From: Sporobacter sp963663605 | Lineage (GTDB): Bacteria; Bacillota; Clostridia; Oscillospirales; Oscillospiraceae | Direction of reading: 5' to 3' | DNA: 64,000 nt | NCBI GenBank assembly: GCA_963663605.2 | Contig: CAXXVF010000001.1 | Location: forward strand, 310,001-374,000 | Part shown: positions 24,994-34,520 of the stretch, piece after piece | Layout: each line of letters opens with the position of its first letter | Position numbering within the stretch: position 1 is the first letter of the stretch | Notes under the pieces: generated by a model | Seen by the model: the letters and a program-made list of their open reading frames with translations, nothing else | Told to the model about the DNA's origin: nothing | The model's database searches: none | Translations under genes and position numbers: made by a program

Positions 24994-26562
24994 TTATTTC
25001 TCTTCCATGCAAAGCTTATATTCCAGCGAATCGACGAGCGCCGCGAAGCTGGCCTCGATGATGTCGGCCGAGACGCCTACGGTGATCCACTTGTGGTGAC
25101 CGTCCGTCGACTCGATCAGAACGCGCACAAATGAACCCGTCGCGTGCCGTGTTTCCAGAACACGCACCTTGTAGTCAATCAGGTGGACGCTTGAGAGAAC
25201 GGGGTAGAAAACGCACAGCGCCTTTCTCAGGGCAAGGTCAAGCGCGTTGACGGGGCCGTTGCCGACGGCGGCCGTCGTTTCGGCCGTATCCCCGACCTTG
25301 ATTTTAATAACGGCGTTGGAGCTCGTTTCCCCGTCGGGGGCGGGCGATTCGCTGCCGGCCCGGTACATGCTCAGCTCGAAGTGGGGCTTGAACGTCCCGA
25401 TGATTCTTTTCACCATCAGCTCAAAGCTCGCGTCGGCTGCTTCAAACTGATACCCCTCATGCTCAAGTTCCTTGAGCCGTTCGAGGATCCGCGCCGTTTC
25501 GGGAGAATCTTTCGTCAGCTGGGGGGCTATGTCCTTGAGTTTTAAAAGCACCGCCTTTTTGCCGGATACCTCTGACAGGAGGAATTTCCGGCTGTTGCCG
25601 ACAAGGGCGGGATCAATATGTTCAAAGGAGCGGGAGAGCTTATCGACACCGTCGATGTGCATGCCGCCCTTGTGGGCGAAGGCGCTTTCCCCGACATACG
25701 GCTTATTGTTGGGTACGGACATGTTGGCGATCTCGGAAATGTTGATTTCCGTATCGCTCAGTTTGTCAAGGCTGCGGCTGATGCAGTCGTATCCGCCCTT
25801 AAGCTGCAGGTTCGGAATGATGACGGACAAATCCGCGTTGCCGCAGCGTTCGCCGATGCCCATGAACGTGCCCTGGACGTGGCATGCGCCGGCCTCAACG
25901 GCCATGATGGAATTGGCGACCGCGCAGCCGGTGTCGTTGTGGCAGTGTATGCCGACGCGTGTGTCCGGGAATCTGGCGCATACGGTTTTTACTGTTTCGT
26001 ACACGCCGAGCGGAAGCATGCCGCCATTGGTGTCGCACAGGACGAGTACGTCGGCGCCGCCGCCTGTGGCCGCGTCAAGGACGCTCAGGGCGTATTCGGC
26101 ATTGTTTTTATAGCCGTCGAAAAAGTGCTCGGCGTCAAAAATGACCTCCTTGCCCTTATCCTTGAAAAACCGCACGGTCTCGCGTACGCAGTTGAGGTTT
26201 TCCTCCAGCGTCGTGCCCAGTATCTCCGTGGCGTGCAGGTCCCAGGACTTGCCGAAGATCGCGACGGAGGCAGTGTTGGCTTCCAAAAGAGAAATAACGT
26301 TTGCGTCCTCTTCTACGGCGATGTTTTTGCGCTTTGTGCTGCCGAAGGCGACAAGGCGCGCGTTTGTGAGCTTCAGATCGGCTCCCTGGCGGAAGAACTC
26401 CATGTCCTTCGGATTGGAGCCGGGATTGCCCGCTTCGATATACTTTACGCCGAACGCGTCGAGCGTTTTGGCGATTTTAAGTTTATCGGAGACCGTGAAC
26501 GCTATGCCTTCCGTTTGAGCGCCGTCGCGAAGGGTCGTATCAAACATCTCCAGCTTCCGCAA
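24994..26562 (-). CDS. cimA: Citramalate synthase
   Basis: This enzyme of about 522 residues belongs to the LeuA/HMG-lyase-like superfamily. It condenses acetyl-CoA with pyruvate to give (R)-citramalate, a route to 2-oxobutyrate and isoleucine that avoids threonine. Motifs are FDTTLRDGAQ, GIHCHNDTGCAVANS and GMHIDG, with a C-terminal regulatory domain (GPVNALDLALRKAL). It sits immediately after leuA. TTG 26562 follows AAAGGAGGGATACGC and suits the family start; it overlaps leuA by 23 bases. It is split from the first LeuA-like enzyme by sequence, not by a frameshift. Confidence 0.9.
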   Translation of the reverse strand: MRKLEMFDTTLRDGAQTEGIAFTVSDKLKIAKTLDAFGVKYIEAGNPGSNPKDMEFFRQGADLKLTNARLVAFGSTKRKNIAVEEDANVISLLEANTASVAIFGKSWDLHATEILGTTLEENLNCVRETVRFFKDKGKEVIFDAEHFFDGYKNNAEYALSVLDAATGGGADVLVLCDTNGGMLPLGVYETVKTVCARFPDTRVGIHCHNDTGCAVANSIMAVEAGACHVQGTFMGIGERCGNADLSVIIPNLQLKGGYDCISRSLDKLSDTEINISEIANMSVPNNKPYVGESAFAHKGGMHIDGVDKLSRSFEHIDPALVGNSRKFLLSEVSGKKAVLLKLKDIAPQLTKDSPETARILERLKELEHEGYQFEAADASFELMVKRIIGTFKPHFELSMYRAGSESPAPDGETSSNAVIKIKVGDTAETTAAVGNGPVNALDLALRKALCVFYPVLSSVHLIDYKVRVLETRHATGSFVRVLIESTDGHHKWITVGVSADIIEASFAALVDSLEYKLCMEEK

Positions 26563-28078
26563 GCGTATCCCTCCTTTCAAGTATCTTATTGACGCCGTTT
26601 AAATAGGCGAGAATGCTCGATTCGATTATATTGGTCGAAAGGCCTCTGCCTGTGACGAGCTTGTCGCCCGTCTTGATTTTGACAACGACTTCGCCGAGCG
26701 CGTCTTTCCCCTCGGAAACCGAATGGATGGCGTAATCCTCGAGCGTATGGGGCGGCGCGTCGATGAGCTTGTCGATGGCGTTGAACGACGCATCAATCGG
26801 GCCGTCGCCCAGCGCAACGTCCTCATGGACCTCGCCGTTTGATTCAAGGCTCATGACGCACGTGCCTCGGGAGGCGTTGGACGTGAAGACGTCAAAGCGG
26901 TCGAGCCTGTAATATGAGACGTGGGTCGAAAGCTCGCTTGTGATAATGGCTGCGATGTCGTCGTCGCCGACATTTTTCTTTTTATCGCAGAGCCTTTTGA
27001 ATTCTTCGAAATGCCTGTTGATCTCCGTGTCGCTCAGCTTATAGCCCAAACTTTTGATCCGGTCGGCAAAAGCGTGCCGTCCGCTGTGCTTGCCGAGTAC
27101 GAGCTTGTTCTTGGAAAGCCCGATCGACTCCGGAGACATGATCTCGTATGTCGTCCGTTCGGACAGGACGCCGTGCTGATGGATGCCGGACTCGTGCGCG
27201 AAAGCGCTCGAGCCGACGATGGCTTTGTTGAGCGGCGCGGGGACGCCGATGATGCTGTAGACGAGCTTGCTGGCCCTGTATATCTGCGTCGTATCGATCC
27301 GGGAGGACGCTTTGAAATAGTCCCGGCGGGTGCCCAGCGCCATGACGACTTCCTCGAGCGCCGCGTTCCCGGCGCGCTCGCCCAGTCCGTTGATCGTGCA
27401 TTCGACCTGTGTCGCGCCTGCGCCGACGGCCGCCAGGGAATTGGCTACGGCCAGGCCCAGATCGTTATGGCAGTGGACGGAAATGACGGCTTTATCAATA
27501 TCGGCGACATGCTCTTTGAGGTATCTAATAAGCTGCGCCATCTCCTCCGGTGTTGTATAGCCGACCGTATCGGGGACGTTGAGGACGGTCGCGCCGCATT
27601 TTATGGCCGTATCGAATACTTTGACTAAAAAGTCCGGGTCGCTTCGTGTGGCGTCCTGCGCGGAAAACTCGACGGCCGGGCACTTTTTTGCCGCGTATGA
27701 GACCATGGCATTTGTTTTTTCGAGGACCTGTTCCGGGGTCATCTTCATCATATACTGCATATGGACAGGGGAGGTGGAGATGAACGTGTGGATGAGCGGG
27801 GAAGCGGCGTGGCGTACGGCTTCCCAGGCCACGTCGATGTCTTTTTCATCCGTGCGCGCCAGCGAAGCGACCGTACAGTCCTTGATCTCTTTGGCAACCC
27901 TGCTCACCGACTCGAAATCGCCCGGTGAGGAGATCGCGAAACCTGCCTCGATAACGTCTACTTTCAGCCTTTCAAGATGACGCGCTACCTCCAGTTTTTC
28001 GCTTAAATCCATGCTGCATCCGGGCGACTGTTCGCCGTCGCGCAGCGTCGTGTCAAATATTCTGATTGTCGGTTCCAT
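26540..28078 (-). CDS. leuA: 2-isopropylmalate synthase
   Basis: The 512-residue enzyme commits carbon to leucine. Visible motifs are FDTTLRDGEQSPG, the metal-binding HCHNDLGLAVANS and GIHQHG, and a C-terminal leucine-binding regulatory domain (TGRGLSTNIIESSILAYLNG, cut here). ATG 28078 is preferred because AAAGGAGG is about nine bases upstream; the first ATG at 28087 touches that site. CimA overlaps its end. A 276-base region with palindromes separates it from ilvD. Confidence 0.94.
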   Translation of the reverse strand: MEPTIRIFDTTLRDGEQSPGCSMDLSEKLEVARHLERLKVDVIEAGFAISSPGDFESVSRVAKEIKDCTVASLARTDEKDIDVAWEAVRHAASPLIHTFISTSPVHMQYMMKMTPEQVLEKTNAMVSYAAKKCPAVEFSAQDATRSDPDFLVKVFDTAIKCGATVLNVPDTVGYTTPEEMAQLIRYLKEHVADIDKAVISVHCHNDLGLAVANSLAAVGAGATQVECTINGLGERAGNAALEEVVMALGTRRDYFKASSRIDTTQIYRASKLVYSIIGVPAPLNKAIVGSSAFAHESGIHQHGVLSERTTYEIMSPESIGLSKNKLVLGKHSGRHAFADRIKSLGYKLSDTEINRHFEEFKRLCDKKKNVGDDDIAAIITSELSTHVSYYRLDRFDVFTSNASRGTCVMSLESNGEVHEDVALGDGPIDASFNAIDKLIDAPPHTLEDYAIHSVSEGKDALGEVVVKIKTGDKLVTGRGLSTNIIESSILAYLNGVNKILERRDTLAEAGDV

Positions 28079-28354
28079 TAATAGCATCCTCCTTTCCAGA
28101 TGCGCCGCATGTGCTGCGGCACATACTATGTTCGCGCGATGCGCTCGCGGCGCATCTTCCAGGGGGAACCAGTTCCCCCTGGATACGGGCCTTCGGCCCG
28201 ATACCCCCTCCGGCCTCCGGCGGGGATGGAATACGAAATGTTATTTGAGGTGTGTTATTTTGGCCTTGCCCTTCATTCAAAGAGGCCTTGCATTTCTTTA
28301 AACGGGTTCATAAGGGCCGCAGGCCCTTATACCTTATTTGGGCGGGTGGGTGGG
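28079..28354. repeat. Palindrome-rich intergenic region between ilvD and leuA
   Basis: Several strong hairpins lie here: 28159-28182 (11-base arms, loop CA), GGGC-CTTC-GGCCC near 28188, and 28310-28330 (ATAAGGGCC-GCA-GGCCCTTAT). The hairpins lack long T runs, so they look more like repetitive or processing elements than terminators. No gene is evident. Confidence 0.6.
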
Positions 28355-30016
28355 TTATTCGATGATCGCGCCTTTTTCAGCGGAAGAGACGTAGCGCATA
28401 TACCGCCCGATATAGCCGCCGAACTGTTTTTTCGGATTGAGTGTCATCTCTTTTTTACGTTTTTCAAGCTCCGCGTCCGGGATATCAAGATTGAGCTTGT
28501 ATTCGGGGATATTGATGGAAATAATATCGCCCTCTTTGACGTACGCGATATTGCCGCCGCTCTGCGCCTCCGGCGATATATGGCCGATGGCCGCGCCGCG
28601 CGTCGCGCCGGAAAACCGGCCGTCCGTGACGAGCGCCACCTGTTTGTCGAGCCCCATGCCCGCGATGGCGGAAGTGGGGGAGAGCATCTCGCGCATGCCC
28701 GGGCCGCCGGCGGGGCCTTCGTAACGGATGACGACGACGTCGCCCGGTACGATTTTTCCGCCGAAGATTGCCTCGCGCGCGTCGTCTTCACTGTCGAAGA
28801 CGCGGGCCGGGCCCGTGTGCACCAGCATATCCTCGCTGACGGCGCTTCGTTTTACGACGGCGCCGTTCGGCGCCAGAGATCCGAAGAGGATCGCAAGGCC
28901 GCCGGTCTCGGAATATGGATTGTCTATATCGCGGATGACCGTATTGTTTATGGTTTTAACACCCTCCAGATTTTCTGAAAGCGTTTTGCCGGTCGACGTG
29001 ATAACGGACGTGTTGAGGAAGCCCTTTTTATTAAGCTCGCTCATGACGGCCTGCACGCCGCCCGCGGCGTAAAGATCCTGCAGATGGTGCGGGCCGGCCG
29101 GGGCCAGCTTGCAGAGGTTCGGCGTCTTCTGAGAGATCTCGTTGATCAGCGGGAGGTTGAATTCGACGCCTGCTTCGTGGGCGATAGCGGCCAGATGCAG
29201 TACCGTATTGGTCGAGCAGCCGAGCGCCATGTCGACGGTCAGAGCGTTCTTGAACGCTTTTTCGTTCAGAATATCGAGCGCCTTGATGTCTTTATCCAGA
29301 AGCTCCATGATCTGCTCGCCCGCTGCTTTGGCGAGCCGCGTGCGCGCGGCGTAGACGGCCGGGATGGAGCCGTTGCCGGGCAATGCGATGCCGATAGCCT
29401 CCGACAGGCAGTTCATGGAGTTTGCGGTGAACATACCGGAGCAGGAGCCGCAGCTGGGACAGGCGTTGTCTTCATAATACTTCAGGTCATCGTCGCCGAA
29501 CTTACCGACGGTGTGGCTGCCGACCGCTTCAAAGACGCTGTTGAGGTCCATGGGCTTGCCGGCCGTGTCGTTGATGGAAAGCATCGGGCCGCCGGATACG
29601 AAGATGGACGGCAGGTTGAGCCGGGCGGCGGCCATGAGCATGCCCGGGATGATCTTGTCGCAGTTCGGGATGAAAACGAGCGCGTCGAAGCAGTGCGCGC
29701 GTACCATGGCCTCGACGCTGTCGGCGATGAGTTCGCGGGAGGCCAGGGAGTATTTCATACCCTCGTGGCCCATCGCAACGCCGTCACAGATGCCGATGGT
29801 ATTGAATTCGATCGGCGTACCGCCTGCTGAGAGCACACCGTCCTTGACGGCGCGGGCGATGGTCTCCAAATGGATATGTCCCGGCACGATTTCATTGAAT
29901 GAATTGACGATGCCGATGATCGGTTTTTTAAGCTGCCCGTCCGTCAGGCCCGTCGCTTTTAAAAGAGAGCGGTGCGGGGCGCGGGCGACGCCTTCTTTTA
30001 TCTGATCACTTCTCAT
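28355..30016 (-). CDS. ilvD: Dihydroxy-acid dehydratase
   Basis: The protein has 553 residues and the cluster-binding motif CPSCGSCSGMFTANSMNCL, with a further cysteine in FIPNCDKIIPG. It dehydrates dihydroxy-acids to the 2-keto acids of valine and isoleucine. The first ATGA overlaps the ilvC stop. Length and domain order are standard for IlvD. Confidence 0.96.
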   Translation of the reverse strand: MRSDQIKEGVARAPHRSLLKATGLTDGQLKKPIIGIVNSFNEIVPGHIHLETIARAVKDGVLSAGGTPIEFNTIGICDGVAMGHEGMKYSLASRELIADSVEAMVRAHCFDALVFIPNCDKIIPGMLMAAARLNLPSIFVSGGPMLSINDTAGKPMDLNSVFEAVGSHTVGKFGDDDLKYYEDNACPSCGSCSGMFTANSMNCLSEAIGIALPGNGSIPAVYAARTRLAKAAGEQIMELLDKDIKALDILNEKAFKNALTVDMALGCSTNTVLHLAAIAHEAGVEFNLPLINEISQKTPNLCKLAPAGPHHLQDLYAAGGVQAVMSELNKKGFLNTSVITSTGKTLSENLEGVKTINNTVIRDIDNPYSETGGLAILFGSLAPNGAVVKRSAVSEDMLVHTGPARVFDSEDDAREAIFGGKIVPGDVVVIRYEGPAGGPGMREMLSPTSAIAGMGLDKQVALVTDGRFSGATRGAAIGHISPEAQSGGNIAYVKEGDIISINIPEYKLNLDIPDAELEKRKKEMTLNPKKQFGGYIGRYMRYVSSAEKGAIIE

Positions 30017-31017
30017 TTGGACGCGCCGTCCTTCTGCCAGCTCATCATCTTGCGCAGTTCCGCACCGGTCTTTTCGACAAGCAGATTCTGCTCCTGACGG
30101 CGGCGGGCGTTGAAGCTGGGACGGTTAGCCTGGTTTTCAAGGATCCAGTTGCGGGCGAAGGTGCCGTCCTGGATCTCAGAGAGGACCTTTTTCATTTCCT
30201 TCCTGGTTTCGTCGGTGATGATGCGTTTGCCGACGGAGTAATCGCCGTACTCAGCTGTGTCGCTGATGGAGTAGCGCATAAAGTTGAGGCCCCCCTTGAT
30301 AACGAGGTCAATGATGAGCTTCATCTCATGGACACACTCAAAATAGGCATTTTCAGGGGCGTAACCTGCTTCAACGAGGGTGTCGAAGCCTGCTTTCATC
30401 AGTTCGGAGACGCCGCCGCACAAAACGGCCTGCTCACCGAAGAGGTCCGTTTCGGTCTCCTCGCGGAACGTTGTTTCAAGGATGCCGCCGCGCGCGCCGC
30501 CGATGCCATAGGCGTAAGCCAGCGCGATATCGCGCGCTTTGCCCGAGGCGTTCTGCTGTACGGCGACGAGGCACGGTACGCCTTTGCCTTCCTGATACTG
30601 GCTTCTGACCGTATGGCCGGGGCCTTTGGGCGCGATCATGATGATGTCGATGTCTTCGGGAGGAACGATCTGGCCGAAATGGATGTTGAAGCCGTGCGCG
30701 AAGGCGAGCGCCGCGCCGCTTTTCAGATTAGGCGCGATATCGTTTTTGTAAAGAGCGGCCTGCTTTTCGTCGTTGACGAGGATCATAACGACGTCGGCGG
30801 CTTTGACGGCGTCCGCCGTTACCATGACCTTGAGGCCTGCAGCCTTCGCCGCCTGGGCGGACTTGGAGCCTTCATACAGTCCGACGATGACGTCCGCGCC
30901 GCTGTCATGTAAATTGAGCGCGTGTGCGTGCCCCTGGCTGCCGTAACCGATAACGGTTACCGTTTTTCCCTTGAGTACGCTGAAATCGCAATCTTTCTCG
31001 TAAAACATGTTTGCCAT
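30013..31017 (-). CDS. ilvC: Ketol-acid reductoisomerase (NADP-type)
   Basis: This 334-residue class I enzyme isomerises and reduces acetohydroxy acids. An N-terminal Rossmann motif GYGSQGHAHALNL is followed by GPGHTVRSQY and the metal-binding C-terminal region (ETETDLFGEQ, then FECVHEMKLI). Cofactor choice is not proven from sequence. AGGAGG precedes the ATG. It lies between ilvN and ilvD in a long biosynthetic operon. Confidence 0.96.
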   Translation of the reverse strand: MANMFYEKDCDFSVLKGKTVTVIGYGSQGHAHALNLHDSGADVIVGLYEGSKSAQAAKAAGLKVMVTADAVKAADVVMILVNDEKQAALYKNDIAPNLKSGAALAFAHGFNIHFGQIVPPEDIDIIMIAPKGPGHTVRSQYQEGKGVPCLVAVQQNASGKARDIALAYAYGIGGARGGILETTFREETETDLFGEQAVLCGGVSELMKAGFDTLVEAGYAPENAYFECVHEMKLIIDLVIKGGLNFMRYSISDTAEYGDYSVGKRIITDETRKEMKKVLSEIQDGTFARNWILENQANRPSFNARRRQEQNLLVEKTGAELRKMMSWQKDGASK

Positions 31018-31087
31018 TTTAAATTCCTCCTAATAATTATGTGAAGTCCTGTATACAGTATTGGTTGTTTTCGCAATCGGGTGTTTC

Positions 31088-31591
31088 TCAGCCGTTTTCC
31101 AGACAATACGTACTCCGGCCGATTGCCGTGGGGCCGGTGCGTGCCATTTCGATGATGTCATACTGACGTAAATAATCCAGGAATGCGTTGAGTTTGAAGG
31201 TTTCTCCGGTGATTTTGATGGACATGCTGTCCGGGGACAGGTCCACGACATTGGCCCGGTAGGCGTTGACGGCTTCCATAAGCTCCGGGAGTATGCCTTT
31301 TTCCAGCTTGACCTTGACGATCATAAGCTCGCGGACGACGACTTTGTCCGACTGCATAAGCTGGACTTTACGGACGTCCTGGAGTTTCTGCAGCTGTTTG
31401 ACGATCTGCTCTTTCATATTTTCGTCGCCCCAGGAGACGATGGTCATGCGGGACAGCTTCGGATCCTCCGTCTCGCCTACGGTGAGGCTGTCGATGTTGA
31501 AAGCCCGGCGTGCGAAAAGGGAAGACACGCGCGTGAGGACGCCGGAGTGGTTGTTGACGAGAAGTGAAACGATAAATTGATGACTCTGCAT
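31088..31591 (-). CDS. ilvN: Acetolactate synthase regulatory subunit
   Basis: The 167-residue protein has an N-terminal ACT domain (HQFIVSLLVNNHSGVLTRVSSLFARRAFNIDSL region) and a C-terminal IlvN/IlvH domain. It should bind valine and stabilise or inhibit the catalytic subunit. AGGAGGCGCACGTACC precedes the ATG. The ilvB gene ends 14 bases upstream. Confidence 0.94.
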   Translation of the reverse strand: MQSHQFIVSLLVNNHSGVLTRVSSLFARRAFNIDSLTVGETEDPKLSRMTIVSWGDENMKEQIVKQLQKLQDVRKVQLMQSDKVVVRELMIVKVKLEKGILPELMEAVNAYRANVVDLSPDSMSIKITGETFKLNAFLDYLRQYDIIEMARTGPTAIGRSTYCLENG

Positions 31592-31605
31592 GGTACGTGC
31601 GCCTC

Positions 31606-33267
31606 CTATTTCAAAATAATATCGTTGATGCTGCCGCCCGGCGGGATCATCGGCAGGACGCGCTCATCGCTGTCGATGGTGCAGTGGATGAGAACGGGGC
31701 CGTCACATTTGAATGCTTCGTCAAGATTTTTTTCAAAGTTTTCTATGGTGTCGGCATGGAAAGCGGTTGCGCCGAAGGCTTCGGCGAGCTTCACGTAATC
31801 CGTTTTCCGGTCAAGCGTTGTATTGGAATACCGCCCGTCGAAAAACAGTGTCTGCCACTGGCGGACCATGCCGAGGGCGTTGTTGTCGAGGACAATGACA
31901 ATGATCGGCAGGTTGTTCGAGACGGCCGTGGCCATTTCGTTCAGATTCATATGAAAACTGCCGTCGCTTGTGAACAGGAGCGTGCGTTTTTTTCCGCTGC
32001 CGACGCACGCGCCGATGGCTGCGCCCATGCCGAAACCCATCGTGCCCAGCCCGCCGCTCGTGATAAGCGTCCGGGGCTTTTTAAACTGATAGTACTGCGT
32101 CGCCCACATCTGGTGCTGGCCGACATCGGTCGCTACGATATTGTCGCCGTTTCTATCGCATGCGCCCTCGATGATTGACTGCGGTGTCAGGCGGTTCGGA
32201 TTCATCTCCAGATTGTTGTCGGGGTGTTCTTTTATATACCGGATGCGCTCCATCCAGTCCTTGTTTTCTTTCTGCTCAAGTATCTTTCCCAGTTCACCCA
32301 GAACGCATTTGACGTCACCGATAACGCTTGTGTTGACGCCGATATTTTTATTGATCTCAGCCGGATCGATATCAATCTGGATGACCTTGCGCTCTTTTAT
32401 AAACTCCGCTTTATTGCCGGTTGCCCGATCGGAAAACCGTACGCCGACGGCAATTAAGACATCGCTTTCATACAGTGCTTTCGTTGCGCCGTAGCGGCCG
32501 TGCATGCCGACCATGCCGAGAAAACGCGGATGGGAGTAAGGGACGGCCGTAAGGCCCATAATGGAAAGCCCGACCGGCGCGTCGATCTTATCGGCGAATT
32601 CAAGCAGCGCTTCGGACGCGTCGGAACTGACAACGCCGCCGCCGCAGTAGATATAAGGCCGTTCGGCATCTTTGATGAGCGCGGCAATGTTTTCTAAAGA
32701 CGCATTATCGATACACTGCGTGGCCGCCTGTGCGCCGGTGGACGCCGGTTCATAATCCGCCGCTGCCAGCTGAACGTCCTTCGGTATATCGATAAGGACA
32801 GGGCCGGGACGGCCGGAGCATGCAAGCGTATACGCTTCTCTGACTGTGTCGGCCAGGATCGTTATATCCTTTACCAGGTAGTTGTGTTTGGTGATCGGCA
32901 TTGTGACGCCGGAGATATCGACCTCCTGAAAGCTGTCGCGTCCGAGCATGTTCGTCGGCACGTTGCCGGTGATGGCTACGAGCGGCACACTGTCGAGATA
33001 GGCGTTGGCGATACCGGTGACGAGATTTGTTGCGCCGGGTCCCGATGTGGCGATGACGACGCCCGGCTTGCCGGTCACACGCGCGTAGCCGTCGGCTGCG
33101 TGGCAGGCGCCCTGCTCATGACAGGTGGTATAGTGTGTGATTTTGTCGCTGTTTTTGTAAAGCTCGTCGTAGATATTGATAACATAGCCGCCGGGGTAGC
33201 CGAATACGGTGTCGACACCCTGTTCGATAAGTGTTTTGATCAAAATCTGCGCGCCTGTGAGTAGCAT
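31606..33267 (-). CDS. ilvB: Acetolactate synthase catalytic subunit
   Basis: This 553-residue thiamine-diphosphate enzyme joins two pyruvates, or pyruvate and 2-oxobutyrate. Motifs are VFGYPGG at the N-terminus, TCHEQGACHAADGYAR with the catalytic glutamate, a central FAD-like domain and the cofactor segment FTSDGSFHMN-NN. The usual GDG start of that last motif is SDG here. GGAGGACGGAGAAC precedes the ATG. A promoter, leader peptide and attenuator lie upstream. Confidence 0.95.
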   Translation of the reverse strand: MLLTGAQILIKTLIEQGVDTVFGYPGGYVINIYDELYKNSDKITHYTTCHEQGACHAADGYARVTGKPGVVIATSGPGATNLVTGIANAYLDSVPLVAITGNVPTNMLGRDSFQEVDISGVTMPITKHNYLVKDITILADTVREAYTLACSGRPGPVLIDIPKDVQLAAADYEPASTGAQAATQCIDNASLENIAALIKDAERPYIYCGGGVVSSDASEALLEFADKIDAPVGLSIMGLTAVPYSHPRFLGMVGMHGRYGATKALYESDVLIAVGVRFSDRATGNKAEFIKERKVIQIDIDPAEINKNIGVNTSVIGDVKCVLGELGKILEQKENKDWMERIRYIKEHPDNNLEMNPNRLTPQSIIEGACDRNGDNIVATDVGQHQMWATQYYQFKKPRTLITSGGLGTMGFGMGAAIGACVGSGKKRTLLFTSDGSFHMNLNEMATAVSNNLPIIVIVLDNNALGMVRQWQTLFFDGRYSNTTLDRKTDYVKLAEAFGATAFHADTIENFEKNLDEAFKCDGPVLIHCTIDSDERVLPMIPPGGSINDIILK

Positions 33268-33324
33268 GTTCTCCGTCCTCCTTTAATTCATTGATGTGGT
33301 ATACAGGCAAAGTTCACGGTAATC

Positions 33325-33353
33325 AAAAAGCCCCGCAGCTTTCACTGCAGGGC
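33325..33353 (-). terminator. Attenuator terminator in the ilv leader
   Basis: On the minus strand GCCCTGCAG and CTGCGGGGC form a nine-base stem with one G-T pair and a TGAAA-type loop, followed by TTTTTG. It is 58 bases before ilvB and 20 after the leader ORF stop, the usual place for an attenuator. Confidence 0.75.
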
Positions 33354-33372
33354 GTCCGTTTCGGTTTGGCCT

Positions 33373-33495
33373 TTATGCTATGCCTCTTCTTGCAGCGAAG
33401 TCTTTATTAACATGACTAATTACCCGGAGGCTAAGCCCGAGTACAAGTACGCTAATAATTATGACTTCGACTATAAACAATGAGGACACTGCCAT
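33373..33495 (-). CDS. Leader peptide rich in branched-chain amino acids
   Basis: The ORF encodes 40 residues, of which 18 are Val (7), Ile (6) or Leu (5); the run IVEVIII and the segment VLVLGLSLRVI are the richest. AAGGAGTT precedes the ATG. It lies between a consensus promoter and a terminator hairpin, directly before ilvB. This layout fits transcription attenuation in which ribosome stalling on scarce Ile, Val or Leu tRNAs blocks terminator formation. The mutually exclusive antiterminator was not traced base by base. A small membrane peptide is the alternative. Confidence 0.7.
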   Translation of the reverse strand: MAVSSLFIVEVIIISVLVLGLSLRVISHVNKDFAARRGIA

Positions 33496-33523
33496 AACTC
33501 CTTGTTGTAAGATGATTGCGTAA

Positions 33524-33552
33524 ATTCTACCATGTCGTTTTTTGAAAGTCAA
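33524..33552 (-). promoter_or_regulatory. Promoter of the ilv-leu operon
   Basis: TTGACT (33547-33552) and TAGAAT (33524-33529) are separated by exactly 17 bases on the minus strand, about 29 bases before the leader ATG. Transcription would begin just before the leader ribosome site. Nothing else was found from 33553 to 33823. Confidence 0.75.
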
Positions 33553-33823
33553 CAGTTAAATAATAATAGTTTATGAAGCTAACTATATTTTTGCTATTAT
33601 CCATAAGCTGCGCAGACGCGGATGACTCGATTTGTACTATATATACCATGACCGGCATGCATTTATGGCGGGATGTGTCGTCTTATGTGGCTGCGCCGGT
33701 AGCCAGCCTAAAAGAAATGAACAAATAATATCAAACCGTGCAGTAATTATATGTATAGTTTTTCACGGAAGCGGCGCAATATTCAAAGACGGGCTATTCG
33801 CCTGCGGCAGACGCTTTACACGC

Positions 33824-34294
33824 TCAGCCGTGTTTATTCACCGCGCTGCCGTCGAGCGCTGTAAGCGCGTCTTTGACGCTGCACCCGAGAACGATGAGGT
33901 CGGGCGCGATCTCGCACAGGGGCGCGAGCACGAAAGCCCGGTCGAGCATCCTTGGGTGCGGTATGACGAGTTCCGGCGTGTGGATGATCTCGTCGTCATA
34001 AAGCAGGATGTCGATATCGATGTTCCGCGGGCCGCTGAATATCGCTTTGACCCGTTTCATTTTCTTTTCCACGCTCTGCGTAAACTTTAAAAGCTCCTCG
34101 GGAGACAGGTTTGTTTCTCCCTGCGCGGTGATATTTAAAATCTGCGGCTGATCGTTTTGCCCGGCGGGCTCGGTTTCATAAAAGGAAGAACTTCTGATGA
34201 TGCGGATTTCTTTTTTAAGCAGGGTGAGCGCCCGGTCGATGTTTGCGTCTCTGCTGCCGAGGCTTGATGCCAGGCTTAAGTAAATACGGCTCAT
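33824..34294 (-). CDS. folK: Hydroxymethyldihydropterin pyrophosphokinase
   Basis: This 156-residue enzyme transfers pyrophosphate from ATP to 6-hydroxymethyl-7,8-dihydropterin in folate synthesis. Motifs are YLSLASSLGSRDANI, SSFYETEPAG and GPRNIDIDILLYDD. The ATG at 34294 follows GAGAGGATC; the longer frame from 34378 has an unrelated N-terminus. No other folate gene is visible nearby. GPRNIDIDILL is decisive for FolK. Confidence 0.94.
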   Translation of the reverse strand: MSRIYLSLASSLGSRDANIDRALTLLKKEIRIIRSSSFYETEPAGQNDQPQILNITAQGETNLSPEELLKFTQSVEKKMKRVKAIFSGPRNIDIDILLYDDEIIHTPELVIPHPRMLDRAFVLAPLCEIAPDLIVLGCSVKDALTALDGSAVNKHG

Positions 34295-34520
34295 TTTCTG
34301 ATCCTCTCTGTCTCTGCGCCGGAACGGCTGAATACTCCGCATGCCGGTGCGCGGGGGGGCTTTTATTAAGTCGGACAAATCCAGTGGGCATGAACTGTGT
34401 TTAAGTATGCGCAGATGTGTTCTGAAGGATATCCGTGTAAGTCATACAATACCATAAAGCACAAAGGAAATAAACAGCAAATGTGCGGCCGCCGCGGGGA
34501 TTTAGCCGCTATATGTCCCG

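Noticed and set aside
25618..29830. Long plus-strand ORFs opposite cimA, leuA and ilvD
   Set aside because: They are antisense shadows of GC-rich codons. The minus-strand frames encode clear enzymes across the same sequence.
33301..33540. T-box riboswitch before ilvB
   Set aside because: No T-box core such as TGG-N-ACCGCG was seen. The leader peptide and hairpin explain the region better.
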